Source: Chlamydoabsidia padenii (lineage: Eukaryota; Mucoromycota; Mucoromycetes; Mucorales; Cunninghamellaceae). Taken from it: a DNA stretch of 64,000 nt. The notes under the pieces were generated by a model, which worked only from the letters and a program-made list of their open reading frames with translations, did not search any database and was not told where the DNA came from. Positions 11,447-24,379 of this stretch are shown here, piece after piece (position 1 is the first letter of the stretch; every line of letters begins with the position of its first letter). The position numbers and the translations under genes were made by a program. The stretch spans positions 496,001-560,000 of the forward strand of contig JAIWND010000016.1 of assembly GCA_025330725.1 (NCBI GenBank). The letters run 5' to 3'.

Positions 11447-12652
11447 ATGAACACCAACGACACCGACATTCAGGAACGAATTGCAGCAGCACGTCGTGAA
11501 GCCGAAGCGCTCAAAGAGCGTATCAAACAACGAAAAGAAGCACTAGCCGATTCAACCTGTAAAGACTATACACCTTGAAAACAAACTTGGAATAAATGAA
11601 TGAATAAATACTAACACTTAAAAGCAATGTCTGATATATAGTACAAGAAATGACCAAAGACGTTGAAACCTTACCGCGGATTGTGATGAAGGCACGACGA
11701 ACACTTAAAGGACATTTGGCCAAGATCTACTCGATGCACTGGGCCCAAGATAAACGACACCTTGTCTCTGCTTCACAAGATGGTAAACTAATTGTCTGGG
11801 ATGCCTATTCTTCCAACAAGGTCCATGCTATTCCTTTACGATCGTCTTGGGTGATGACGTGTGCCTATGCTCCTTCTGGGAGTTTCGTCGCTTGTGGTGG
11901 TCTGGATAACATTTGCTCCATTTACAACCTCCGTGGACGTGACGGACCGATGCGACCTCAACGTGAATTGTCTGCTCATACTGGGTATCTCAGCTGTTGT
12001 CGATTTATCAACGATCGCCAAATCTTGACTGCTTCAGGGGATATGTCTTGTATGCTCTGGGATATTGATGCTGGGGTGAAAACTGAAGAATTTACGGATC
12101 ATACTGGGGATGTGATGAGGTAAGTTCAAAAGAGAAAGAAAACTCCCCCCCCCATCTTGCCCATTTTTACTCTTTCTTTTTATCTATTTGAATAGTCTCT
12201 CATTAGGACCGAATCCCAATATATTTGTCACTGGTGCATGCGATGCAACAGCCAAAGTATGGGATATACGAACAAAAAAGTGCGTACAAACCTTTGTTGG
12301 CCATGAATCGGATATCAATGCCGTCCAATTCTTCCCTAATGGTGATGCCTTTGCTACAGGATCGGATGATGCCAGTTGTCGATTGTTTGATCTTCGTGCG
12401 GATTGTGAATTAAGTACTTATTCCAGTGAAGCGGTGCTGTGTGGTATCACATCCATTGGATTCTCGGTGTCTGGTCGTCTTTTGTTTGGTGGCTACGATG
12501 ATTGTAATTGTCACGTGTGGGATACTCTCAAAGGTGAACGGTTGGGTACTTTATCTGCTCATGATAATCGTGTGTCTTGTCTTGGGGTGGCCACGGATGG
12601 CATGGCGCTTTGTACTGGTAGTTGGGACTCCACATTGAAAATCTGGGCATAG
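11447..12652 (+). CDS. Heterotrimeric G-protein beta subunit
   Basis: Three exons (11447-11558, 11642-12119, 12196-12652) giving 348 residues, the usual family length. It pairs with G gamma and binds G alpha at the plasma membrane to relay receptor signals. Residues 1-40 form the expected N-terminal coiled-coil helix ([17 protein letters not shown]). Then come the [13 protein letters not shown] signature and seven WD repeats with typical closing pairs (IVWDAY, IYNLRG, MLWDID, KVWDIR, RLFDLR, HVWDTL, LKIWA). The frame ends at W-A, as in nearly all G beta proteins. No lesions. Such subunits commonly serve mating and nutrient signalling in fungi; which pathway is served here cannot be read from sequence. 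Confidence 0.96.
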
Positions 12653-13134
12653 ACTCCCCCATTGATACCTACTCCCCATTTATCCATCTCCCTTATTTTA
12701 TTACCCCCTTTTTTGTACAACATTATTTATTTTTATGCTATTATTACTAGTTTTATCACACAAACATTATACCTGTTTTTGTTAAACTTTTTGCTTATGG
12801 TATTCTTTATTAAAACAAATAATAATAATAATAAAAAACATGTCAAACTATGTTTTGGCTGGATTTGACAATGATGGTCTTTTTTACAAGGAGCAGATTA
12901 CTGCTCCGATGGATGATTATGCATTATGCGCTTGGCATATACCATTTATAGGTTGATTATTACCGAGTTAAAAAAAAAAAAAATGCATCTATGATACCAA
13001 GGCAAAAAGACAAGACAACTGATAAAAGAGGAATGATTAAGTGGTTTATGAAGCTTTTATTGAGTGATTGGGAATGTGAATATAATTATAAGTGTGTGTG
13101 TATATATATATAAGGTAAGTGACTATCCTACCAA
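12653..13134. other. Intergenic between convergent genes
   Basis: Shared 3' region of the G-beta and acyl-CoA-binding genes. AT-rich, with short A tracts and a TA microsatellite near 13100. Nothing else seen. Confidence 0.6.
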
Positions 13135-15150
13135 CTAGGCCTTGATAAATCCAAATTTGATCTTGCACCATTGTTTATGAAGAGAGCCAATAAATGCATA
13201 TGCAATAGGATTTCCACGCTTGAATAAGAAGAATATAATAGCAAAAGCTGCCACCAGATTCACAGCAGTGTGTTTCAATGCAGCCTAATAATTATAACAA
13301 TGTTAGATCCTTCTCCATATCCTCTACCCCCCTCTAATTTACCTTGAGCACCCATCCCCATGCATCCCATACTTCATCGTCGTCATCGTTATCATTTTTA
13401 GCATTGGATAACCGTAGATTCTTCTTTTGAGCGGCATCATCCCTGTCCACCAATTCTTGTCGTAACCCATCAATCCGTTCGTTCAATCCAATGATTTCCG
13501 CCTGAAGGGTTTCTAGAGCTCGTTTGGTGGCAGGTCCTAGAGCAACCACTGATGTATACTGCTGATCCGTCAATAACCTATTCCCCGGATACCTTTGTTG
13601 GCGATATGTTTCTGATGGTAGGCCTGTGACAGACGTGTTGATGGATTCCTCTAACAATGATGATGGTAGTGATGGTGGTTGTAGTTGACGATGAGGTTGT
13701 TGATGATGGCCGTAATAGGAGGATACAGACGACGAAGAGAGGCGAGAAGAACGTGAGGGTACTCTTGATGGTATCGTAGTATTAGTTGTTGTAGTAATGG
13801 TATTGTGTGCTGGTGGCCGAGTATAAAGGTAGTTTTGAGAGTATTCTTCATCGATGCTGTCTTCGCTAGTATTTTCGTCCTCCTCTTCTTTTAATTTATA
13901 CCGTCGACGGGTTATACTTGTATTGTTACCACCCTCTTGGTTTGCTGCTGCCCATGGATTTACACTATTGTCGAAATGTTCATCGGGGATCGGTGGATGC
14001 AAAGGACGTGGAATATCAGTGGTTGTCGAGGTCATTTGAGGTAATGGCGTTCGTCGAGGAAGGTATCGGTTCCTATCAGATCGATGAGACATACTGGAGG
14101 CAGGTCGTACATTCGTCGAGTGGTTGTTGTTACTAGAGTTGAGATTGATGGAAGATGATCGTGAAGGTGGACGTCGACTAGGTGCGCTGGGTGCTGTGAT
14201 CATAGAACGAGTTGATTCTACTGATGGTGCACGTCGTAATAATCTTACGGGTGGTTTTCCATGCCATGATCGTCGATTGCTTTGTTTTGTTCGAATAGAT
14301 GTTGATGATTGCATTGCCGGTGACCGTAATGAATGATAAGTATCGCTATTTTGACTGCCCGTAGTAGTTGAGGTTGATTTCGATGGTGTCATTGTTGGTA
14401 TGCTTTTTTGAATGTCCATAAGATAAGCTTGCTCTTCTTCGTCCACAGATTCGTCAGTGTCTACAATAAAGTATCGAGTCGAGTTCAAACCATACTATTT
14501 TTTCTTTTTTGATCTTTTTACTTACCTCCTTCATCATCGTGTCCATCTTCAATATTACTATCGTCACTATCATCATCACTGTCGTCGTCAGTTGGTCGCA
14601 GTGTAGCAAAGACTTGTATGATCTGTTGGACTTGAGCCTTTGCAGCAGGTTTCTTGTATGCCTATATAGTTCCAAACATTAGCAAGTTAATAGATAACAT
14701 TCTCCTTCCCAGAACATTGTATGATTACCTCCGCACAGACTTTTAATAGTGTGTCGACATATTGATGTTTTGCCTCCAAAGTATTCATTCCTTGTAACTT
14801 TTTCCAAGCGTCCCTATAGATCATATACAAACGTGTTAGCTGTCTTTACATTTGTTTTTGTTTTTTCCCTTTTCACCTTTTTTACCATTTAGCCCGTCCA
14901 ACGACATCAAATATACCTGGTCTTTGTGTATCAATATCGCCATGGGAGACTTGTTTGTAAAGAGAGTATAACTATCGGTAGATTTAACGAGTTAGTCTTT
15001 GTACACTCTTGTTCATAATCTTACCAAAAGCTTTTCATCTTTATTTGGCTGGAAACTTGATGTAGCAGGCAAGTTTTGTACAATATGAAGTGCCTTGTTG
15101 TATCGTTGATTGACATAACGTGGAGAGTAATGTGAAGGAATAGAAGACAT
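13135..15150 (-). CDS. Tail-anchored acyl-CoA-binding protein (ACBD5/Atg37-like)
   Basis: Six exons: complement(join(13135..13284,13343..14460,14526..14661,14729..14813,14886..14971,15025..15150)), 566 residues, phases consistent. Residues 1-100 form an acyl-CoA-binding domain: YNKALHIVQNLP, DEKLLLYSLYKQ, GDIDTQRPG, GRAKWDAWKKLQGM and a closing Tyr-Val helix, covering the four-helix fold that binds long-chain acyl-CoA. A long acidic and Ser/Arg-rich linker follows, then a short coiled coil (LQAEIIGLNERIDGLRQELV). The last 49 residues hold one membrane segment (AVNLVAAFAIIFFLF) with a basic flank. This plan matches animal ACBD5 and yeast Atg37, peroxisomal membrane proteins involved in pexophagy and lipid contact sites. 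Peroxisomal location is inference; no FFAT motif was identified with confidence. Confidence 0.85.
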
Positions 15151-15617
15151 GATAGGAAGAATATATGAATGGGTATGTTCTTTTTTAAAGGAATGGGGAA
15201 ATCAATCAAGTGAAATCCAAGTGAAGAGGGGAAGGGGAGTAAAATGTTATTAAAGAGTGTATTAATCTAATAGGAGGAAGGATAGGTGGAAGAAGGGGAG
15301 AAGAGGGAAGGCCTTTATTTATTTAATGGTTTGGTGATGGCACAACTCAATTATTGAAATTTCACTTTCACCGGGAATTCAAACACCGCTGACAAAACCA
15401 TCACCTTGTTTTTTTTTTTTTTTTTTTCAGGACAATGATTCCAATTGACTTTGCATATCCTTCTAATGTCATTTACCATTTGGTGCTGATATATATATAT
15501 TCATTTGATTAATGAAAGGAAAAGCACGATCAATATGGTGTGGAGAGTCAAGGCAGTTCACTGTCTCCTTACGCCTGATGTCAGTTTTCATCCTGATAAA
15601 GTAATTTTTCCTATTTC

Positions 15618-15623
15618 CACGTG
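15618..15623. promoter_or_regulatory. CACGTG E-box in a divergent promoter
   Basis: A perfect class-B bHLH site midway between two divergent lipid-related genes. The window also encodes a bHLH protein with the His-Glu-Arg triplet expected to read this sequence (23035-24023). A regulatory link is speculative because six-base sites occur by chance. Confidence 0.3.
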
Positions 15624-15882
15624 CAGTGGGCGCTCGACTTTTAAAAGAATACGCTGGATTGAAAAGATCTCACCAAGATATCATTACGTGTAACTAAGGA
15701 GTCATCCTTTGCCTTGATTGATCGTCTATCGAAACAACGGGACTTTTTCCCTTTCACTTGCGTGGTGGTGAAAGAGTGAACATTCTTTCATAAATCATGT
15801 AGCAAACCGACATCTTTTTGCTTTATCTGAAACAATGCTTCACTACATGAAGACACATGCATATTCAAACCCAGTTACTGAC

Positions 15883-15894
15883 GCGGGGTTTGAA
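15883..15894 (+). promoter_or_regulatory. GCGGGGTTTGAA motif near a start codon
   Basis: One of about twenty similar sites in the window, here 62 bases before the ATG of the reductase gene. It resembles an E2F-like GCGGG core running into the TTTGAA of a CHR element, or a Pol III B box. The role is unknown. Confidence 0.35.
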
Positions 15895-15955
15895 TGACAT
15901 TATTTCACGCCTGATTTTTTTTTTTCGTGCCTTCTCCTTCTTCCCCAGCTTTTTA

Positions 15956-17131
<1,176 letters not shown>

Positions 17132-18143
17132 ATTAATAGTTGTAGTATATACACCTTCTTTTTTTTTTTTTGTTATCTTTTTGAATAAAAACCGAGGATG
17201 ATACCTTACTTTACTGCGTTTAACATTTGACAATACTTAAACAAATATACAAGGTGGCATGGAGGAAGGTAGGTCCTTCTACTGTGAATAAACTTTTCAA
17301 TCAGAGGGTGGAACTGTGTCTGAAAAACTTGATAGGAAATCACTTCCTGGTATCCTTGTGGTTCGCTTTTGCAATGATTTAGTTTTGGGGATGTAATATG
17401 GATTGGTCCGATTTGAATGTGAGTGACAATAAACGGGTAGAGCTTGTTTTAAAATACCCCCTCTCTCAAACAGTCTTCTTTTGTAAAATGAAATTTTTAT
17501 CCTGTATGATGAAAAGCATTGTTTAAAGTATCCTCATTTCTCGTATGTAAAATGCATGAATGCAATTGGAAATAGCGGTGATGTTTAAACGCCGACAGCG
17601 TCCCCTTGAGGATCGAATCGACTATACCAAACAAGATAACATCTCGATTGTCATATTACCAAATTGTGTTTAATGTATGGTTGTGAAAGTGTACATATAT
17701 ATATATATATTAGCTTTATGTCCAATTGGGTTTTTTTTTTTTTTTCATTTTCTCAATTCATGCTACTGGCAATCGACACATTTCAAACGGCGCTCGTGAC
17801 AAAAAGCATTTAAATATCAACACTTTTTTTAACTTTTGTCAATAATCCGTGGTCATCAATCCCGTCAGGTAACTAACACTCTCCTCCTTTTCAGTACTCT
17901 ATTATATACTCACAAACACTTTTTTACTTACAATTGAGTCCTTCTATGTACATTCGTAAAACAAAAATACATTTTTACTCCTCTCTTGTATGCATGTTGA
18001 TAGGCACTCTGACTTGATGGAACTCTCTCTTTCTCAATTTAGCTCATAATGTATAACATTCATCTCTCTCTTTTTTAACTTTTTACTTTTAGCAGACTGG
18101 ACTGTCAATATGGTAAACTACAGTACAGCATATTTAAAGATAA
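17132..18143. other. Intergenic
   Basis: No supported gene. A 30-codon frame at about 17581 (MFKRRQRPLEDR...) and a TA microsatellite near 17695 are present but unsupported as features. Confidence 0.5.
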
Positions 18144-18462
18144 ATGGAGGCCAAAAGGTAAGAATCTAACAAATTACTAATAATGGGACTTTTTTTTTTT
18201 GCAGGGCGGTTAATTGGCTCAGGAACAAGAAATGGCGGTATAAACGGGGGGGGGATCACCTCTTATTCATTCAAAAAATCAAACAATCAGGCCACCTCAT
18301 TCAAAAAGTAAGTTATGGAACTAGATTAGACTGTATTTTATCATCATGCAAAGTCGCTAACCTACTTTTTTATATATGTATCTCTTGTCCCTGTAATAGA
18401 ACCATATTGTACGTCATACATATAACGACGAATCAAACCATGTCTCCCCCCTCCCTCACTAG
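18144..18462 (+). CDS. Possible small spliced gene, 59 residues
   Basis: Three short exons join in frame: 18144-18157, 18205-18307, 18400-18462. Intron borders are good (GTAAGA to TTTTTTGCAG; GTAAGTT to CTGTAATAG). The product is strongly basic and Trp-rich at its start (MEAKRAVNWLRNKKW...) with a His/Pro-rich end. Without splicing the frame breaks within a few codons. It could be a real small nuclear or mitochondrial protein, the middle of a larger unresolved gene, or chance. No family recognised. Confidence 0.35.
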
Positions 18463-18738
18463 TATAGTATTCTTAACAGTAGATCATCTTGAATAAAAAA
18501 CACATTCCATTAGTATATTACTCTTAACAATAGACCCCTATTCAATAAAGAAATAAAATGCACCTTTGTTTTGACATTTACCATATTCGACTAGTCTCCC
18601 CCCCGGTTATCATATATATCGTCACTGTTGTGCTACGATCCGGGTAATTGGTCGAATACATTTGTCTATAAATAAGGTCTAATTTTTTCTCTCTCTTCTC
18701 TTTGTCAATTTATTACTTTATACTGTTTTTACTTTGTT

Positions 18739-20163
18739 ATGAATTTCATCCGAGACCTCTTGTGTGTCCCTTCATCGACCCCTTCTGTTAATACGTCGGA
18801 GCTTAAAAATGCAAATTTCTCCCAACTACTAGAAAAAGTATATGCATTTCATCCATTCAGCCATTCCCTTGTATATACTTCTCTAATTATTTTTAATTTT
18901 AATTTTTTGTGAAACATATCATGATGTAGACAATGATATCATCTTCAGAAATTGTTCATTCTGGACCATTGAAGAAGGAAGTATCCGGGTACATGACCAG
19001 TAGCCTCAATAGCAAGTCTCATAGTATCAGCAACACCCGCCGTACTGTTCAACAAATCATCGACACTGCCATTAAGACAAGGAAAAGCGAAAAGGACAAG
19101 GACGTGTTGAGATGGGTACAATTTTGTGTGGATACCTGTCTCAGCCAGCAAGAACAGGAATCAGGGGGTCGTAAAACATCAGGTTCCGCATCGAAACAAA
19201 AAAAGACAGAGGTGGAAGAAGAAAATGATGCTTATGAATCTCCAGGTTATCATGTCATTGGTGATTCGGATGATGATTTTGTACCTTCAGATGATGATCA
19301 ACAGGTACCTGATACTGACAAGAAAAAGAAAAAGAAGAAACAACAACAGCCCAATAGAAGAAAAAAGGAAGAAGATCAACCGCCGTTCATTCAACCGAAT
19401 GCTGGTGCCAAAAGTGTCGTCTCTTACTTTTCATCTGCTCACCCTGATTCCGCCAAAAGTGGGCTGTCTTCGGGCCATTTTGCCAAATCATACTTTTTCC
19501 CTTCCAAAGAGAGTTTCAATGTAAGTGGGACGATCTGCATGAATCATGCTGACTTTATATTTTTTCCCTAATCAGGCATTCATATCAGTTTTAAATTCCG
19601 CCAAAAAAAGCATCGATGTATGTGTCTTTTCCTTGACAGATGATGATGTGGCTGATGCACTAATAGCCGCAAAGAAAAGAAAAGTAAATATTCGTATCAT
19701 TACTGATAATCAACAAGCAGCAGGTGTGGGTGCGGATGCGGAAAGACTACAAAGAGACCATGGCATTCCTTATAAAACAGATCACACGTAGGTTCACCTT
19801 TTGATCGCAAGAAAGAAAAAGATTAAATCCATTATTTGACTATATAGAACGGGTTACATGCATAATAAATTTGCAGGTAAGGGATAGGCAGCATGCATTT
19901 CAATACTCATCCCTCCCCTTCTTTTTTTTTTTTTACCTAGTGGTCGATTCGAAAACGTTGATCAATGGAAGTTTCAATTGGTCAAAAGGGTAAGACGAAC
20001 TGCCTTTTAATATTTTCAAATCCCGATAAGCCTAATTTTTGCAAAACCTGTTTTTCTTTGAAGGGCCCGATTCAAGAATAGAGAAAACATCATGATCACC
20101 AATCTTCCTTTTTGTATCAAAGAGTTTCAAGCAGAGTTTGATGCTCTGTGGAAAGAATTTTAA
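18739..20163 (+). CDS. Single-HKD phospholipase D-like protein (PLD6 type)
   Basis: Six exons (18739-18837, 18930-19520, 19576-19787, 19848-19876, 19941-19989, 20064-20163), 359 residues, phases consistent. The C-terminal 150 residues form one PLD catalytic half. It begins with FISVLNSAKKSIDVCVFSLTD and continues through IITDNQQA to H306-N-K308-x4-D313, the HxKx4D motif, then LINGSFNW. The end carries the family's N-R-E-N and F-x-x-x-F-D-x-L-W signatures. Single-HKD members such as PLD6/Zucchini work as dimers and act as cardiolipin hydrolase or nuclease, so either activity is possible. Residues 1-230 are a hydrophilic extension with acidic and poly-Lys stretches, unusual for PLD6, which has an N-terminal membrane anchor instead. 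A nuclear role is therefore conceivable. Confidence 0.85.
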
Positions 20164-22046
20164 AGTATGATCTAATATTTCGCAATGTCAGACCTGAAAA
20201 CATCGGGAATCCAAAAAACGGGATGTCATCTTTGCATCAAGTTTTTTAATCCTTTAGCTTGGATCGTTTTATTCATTCCCTTAAAACTTATACACTCAAT
20301 AAACTATTCCATTATTTGTATTACCTCTATTTTTTTTTCTTTTGTAGTTACATCTTTTGGTTTATCGTGCGAGATCTTTACATACCTGTCAAAGATCAAA
20401 AGTTACCCCTGAAAATTTGATTTGAGTCAGGTCGTTTTCCTTCTTTCTTCCAGTCTCAAATATCTTATAATAGCATATCATTGTCAACTCATGCCTGTAT
20501 CATTGTTTATTCCTTATTACTACCGTTAGATGTAGTACTATCATACTGATTTAGCGTATACCTATTGTTGCTTTAGCAATAAACCTGTTTTGTCAACTTG
20601 TTATAATAAAATCTTCCTATCTGCCTTGTAAAAATGAGTTGGTCGATTTGGTTTGAGGTGCATTTGAACAGATTTTGTCAGTACAGGATTGACAAAGTTC
20701 ATGGTCACCTCCGAAAATTAAAGGGCCGACCAGCCAGACATGTTTATTTCGCAAGTGTTTCCTTTTCTCCTCTTCCTCTCTTTCTTTCTCCATTCTATTT
20801 ACTCCAACCATGCCCGATAGCGTACTTGATGAAATGATTGATATTGTTTGAAGAAGAGCGGGTGTTGGAAATTTAATTATAACGGTGAAAATCTACAGCG
20901 GACAAATCAGGTACATTAAACTAGGAAAAAAAAAAAAAAGATAGCAAACTCACGCTTTCAGGAGGTACTTTGTATAGTGAAAGGTGCAACGAACAGCTAC
21001 AGCTGAAACAAGACAAATAAACTGATGACACTATTGGAAAAGAACAAGCCTGCTGCCTTTTTAACAATTAACCCGGCTTACTGGATGACACTGTTCATTC
21101 CTAGTGGCAACAACGACGAAAATCTCAATCACTGTGGTGACGATGATGATGCGGGTGGAGTTAAAACCAACAGCAACTGTGACGACAACGGGTATTTCAG
21201 CAACAGCAGTGATACGGATTTGATTTATACCAGCACCCCATTATATTTAGTTGTAGTTTTACCCCTTCTTTATTACTATAGTCTTCACATTGGCGTTGTA
21301 TCAAAAAATAAAAATAATAATCATATCATACCATTTTACCATCCATTTACTTTTTGACTTTGTCTTGGTTGCCTTTTTTTTTTTTTTTTGTTAGTGTAGC
21401 AAAGTTTCATCATACTGATCCAGATTCTCGCCCAACTCTATGCTGCCATGTTGTTGGTTTACTTTATTTTGACATTTAGTGTAGGATTCCATATCCAATC
21501 GAACACCATTATCAGGTACATGCCCATCTTCATCATCCCCCCTTTCTTTTATCTTTGGGACACATCAATTATCTTTTTGTTTTAATCAATAAATAAAGCA
21601 ATTCTGATTTTGTCATCATAATAAAAACAGTTTGCCCATCAAATACATAAACAAGTGTGAAAATCAAGGTCGATCATGCAAGGATGACCGGCTTCAAATC
21701 CCGACTTTGTTAAAACCCCGCCTATGCTCGACCGTAAGCAAGACCACTAATACTTTATCACCATTATGATATTCTTTCTATTGTCCATTGTTTATTTTTA
21801 GTAACCACACACAAAAAAAAACAAAAGGAAATGAAGGGGATTCCCACCAATAGAGGGCAACACCCCTTACTTCCACCCATTGTCATAACAATCAATCAAT
21901 CCTTCAAGGATAACAACAACACATACACATACATATACATACAGAGAGACACTAGAGAATAAAATGATTGGCTTTATGATGATAAAAACAAAAACAAAAT
22001 GATAAACACTAACTACAACTAAAAAAAAAAATAAGGGGGTAATCCA
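20164..22046. other. Intergenic, 1.9 kb
   Basis: No convincing gene. A 110-codon frame at 21025-21357 is Asp/Asn/Tyr-rich and ends in low complexity, so it was not called. Two inverse copies of the recurrent motif lie close together (TTCAAATCCCG at 21693 and TTAAAACCCCGCC at 21710). Confidence 0.5.
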
Positions 22047-22736
22047 TTACAATGATATAAGGGCCAGGATGAGAAGACCAGAGAGAATCGTACAAGAGGG
22101 AGCCAAGATCGACGCGGATGATTCACCTTGTAAGAAGATATTAGATGCTTGACCAGGTTTATTGTTTGTTGAGGTTGCCGGGTTCGATGCACTTGCTGAA
22201 TAAGGACGGACAACAAAAGGCACAGTCGTATTACCCCCACCCTTTGTATCCACAAACACAATTTGATAATTCCCAGCCTTCGTTTCTTTTGGAATACCAT
22301 ACTATTTTATCATAATAAAAATTTAGTTGTCCCTTCTTCTTTTTCTTGAGTCACTTACATTTAGTTGATGTTCATAATAAACTTGTGTATTAGCCATTCG
22401 TTTAAAACTGAATCCTTGGCTAAGATCAGCATTTTCAGTAACAGTTGCCTGGAAGAAGGGGACAGAGTTATCTCTTGAAGTAAAGTAGACACTTAAACCA
22501 AGGACTAGAAAGAATCGTTAGTATTCCATTTTTTTTTTTTTTTGTTACTTACCGTTTGGTAAAGAAGCATCATCAGGTAAAGTATAAGTGATAGGCACGA
22601 TTTGACCCGCCACATAAGGAGAGTCAGCAACGGGAGCTGTGATGTTAAATCTTCGGTTGACTGCCTGTACCTGGCCGTTCACCATAAGCAATCGAGTCAA
22701 GAGAAGGATAAACAATGTATATAATAGTACATACAT
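22047..22736 (-). CDS. Kre9/Knh1-like GPI-anchored wall protein
   Basis: Three exons: complement(join(22047..22301,22359..22504,22553..22736)), 194 residues. An N-terminal signal peptide (residues 1-22) leads into one Ig-like domain of the Kre9/KNH type: FNITAPVADSPYVAGQ, VPITYTL, then a middle strand set ending in AGNYQIVFVDT. A Ser/Thr/Asn-rich stalk and a C-terminal hydrophobic tail (ILSGLLILALISL) preceded by small residues predict a GPI anchor. Related proteins support beta-1,6-glucan synthesis or sit in the wall; many fungi have several with no tested role. Intact. Confidence 0.8.
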
Positions 22737-23034
22737 GGTGTTGATTATGTGTTTTATCAGAAAATGACAAAGAGTTGAAGAAAAAAAAAAAACAAAGAAG
22801 AAGAAAAAGAGAGAGAATGAAAATAAAAAGAGAGGGGGGAAAGAAGTCCTCTTTTAAATGGACAACCCCCTTTCTTTTTTGAGTTTCCAATCCCGCTCGT
22901 CGGTGGTTGGTTGGTTGCATAATCAAATAACTAAACTCGACCGCTTTTTAATTCTTTCCCTTTCTTCCTTCTTCTTTTTACTTTATATATATATATTTTT
23001 TCTCCCACGGCATATCTCCCTGTTTGACTTGGGT
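22737..23034. other. Divergent promoter, 0.3 kb
   Basis: Pyrimidine/purine-rich leaders run in both directions, with a weak TTCCAATCCCGC variant of the recurrent motif at about 22884-22895. Confidence 0.5.
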
Positions 23035-24023
23035 ATGATACAACAGCAACAGCAACAAAGTATGCATCCTTTATCGACGACCATCCCTCATCCCTCAGTC
23101 ACTCTACATTCTTCGTCCAGAATGTCCCACATGGTGCAACAAGACGGACACACCAGTCCTATTGACTTTACCAACAGTGATGGACTCTTCATGTCACCTC
23201 TAAGTCGTCCTAATCAATTCGATGACTTTGAAGATTTGGATTATCAATCTGGGTTAACAAGTTATCAAAAACAACACCTTCGACATCCTCCTTTGGTAAG
23301 TAGAATAACAATAACAAATAAACAAATAGAGACAGGTAAACAACAGAGAACTAACCCCCCTTTTTGGATAACAGCAATCATTCCATTCAACAACAACAAC
23401 AACAGCCACCATACCTATCCATTCTCCTCCATTGAAGCAGGACAATATTACCTCAAGCTATCCTGATAACAATCTATCTTCCTTCCCAATGTCGGCCCCA
23501 GCTAATATTGGTCAATTTGGCGATCAAGCACCTTTGATGATTCAGCAACATCACCACCCCATTGACAGTCCCAGATCTACACCAAGAAGTTTCGAAGAAG
23601 ATGACTATACTCTCCAGATGAAGTAAGTACCTTTTTATATATATAACTCGACTCTGATCTTGTGTTTGTAGTATGCAAGTAATGATGGATAAACGACGAC
23701 GACGACGGGAATCACATAACGCAGGTAAAGGAATAACTGCCTCTCCAAGGGAATATCGATTTAATTGCTGACGCTTTTTTTATTTTATATATATAGTGGA
23801 ACGCAGACGCCGAGAAAACATCAATGAAAGGATTCAAGAGCTAGGCACCTTATTACCCGACAATCTGATGGAAGCGTCCAGTAATAATAATAACAAGCCT
23901 AATAAGGGGGCGATCCTTAGGCACTCGGTGGACAATATTCGACAATTACAACAACAGGTCCAGTCTTACTCTCAGCAGGTCAAGGAATTGGAAGCAACTC
24001 TGGCTAGATTACAATCAACATGA
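23035..24023 (+). CDS. bHLH transcription factor, TFEB/MITF-like
   Basis: Four exons (23035-23295, 23375-23622, 23672-23724, 23797-24023), 262 residues. The first ATG after the pyrimidine-rich leader is used. Residues 1-170 are Gln/Ser/Pro-rich and disordered. The basic region RRRRESHNAVERRRRENINER has His185, Glu189 and Arg193, the class-B set that reads CACGTG. Helix 1 (IQELGTLLPDNL), an Asn-rich loop, and helix 2 (NKGAILRHSVDNIRQLQ) continue into a short leucine-zipper-like helix. The sequence is closest to the TFEB/MITF group, which controls lysosome and autophagy genes in animals; its fungal targets are unknown. Confidence 0.9.
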
Positions 24024-24379
24024 AAAATACAAACACTTGTCGATCAGCCATCTGGATTCCTTTTTTAGTCATAGTTTACCTATCCCTTATTATCACTACT
24101 ACTACTACTACTACTATTATGACCCCATGTTTTTATATATTATATCCATTTTACTAGTCCTGTCATTTACAACTATATGCATCCATGTATTATCCCACAA
24201 GAATAAAGTCCCTTTATATATATTTGTAAAACCAACATTGTCATTCATTATTTGTATGCGAAGAATCACAATACTATACATCTGTCTAATCTACTACGAG
24301 GGGGAGGGGAATATCAACTATATAAGTCTACACTAATAAATCAAAAAAGACAGATCCCAATTCCCCTTTTTTTTTTTTT
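24024..24379. other. Intergenic between convergent genes
   Basis: Contains a short CTA/TAC repeat near 24094 and a T tract before 24380. Nothing else seen. Confidence 0.6.

Larger units (their letters stand above)
15151..15955. other. Divergent promoter region
   Basis: Separates the ACBD5-like gene (-) from the cytochrome b5 reductase gene (+). It contains a CACGTG palindrome at 15618, two variants of the recurrent motif (about 15371-15383 and 15883-15894), a T tract and a TA microsatellite. No gene seen. Confidence 0.6.

Noticed and set aside
21025..21357. 110-codon frame with an Asp/Asn-rich middle
   Set aside because: Ends in low complexity (repeats of Asn, His, Phe), no relatives recognised and no promoter features.
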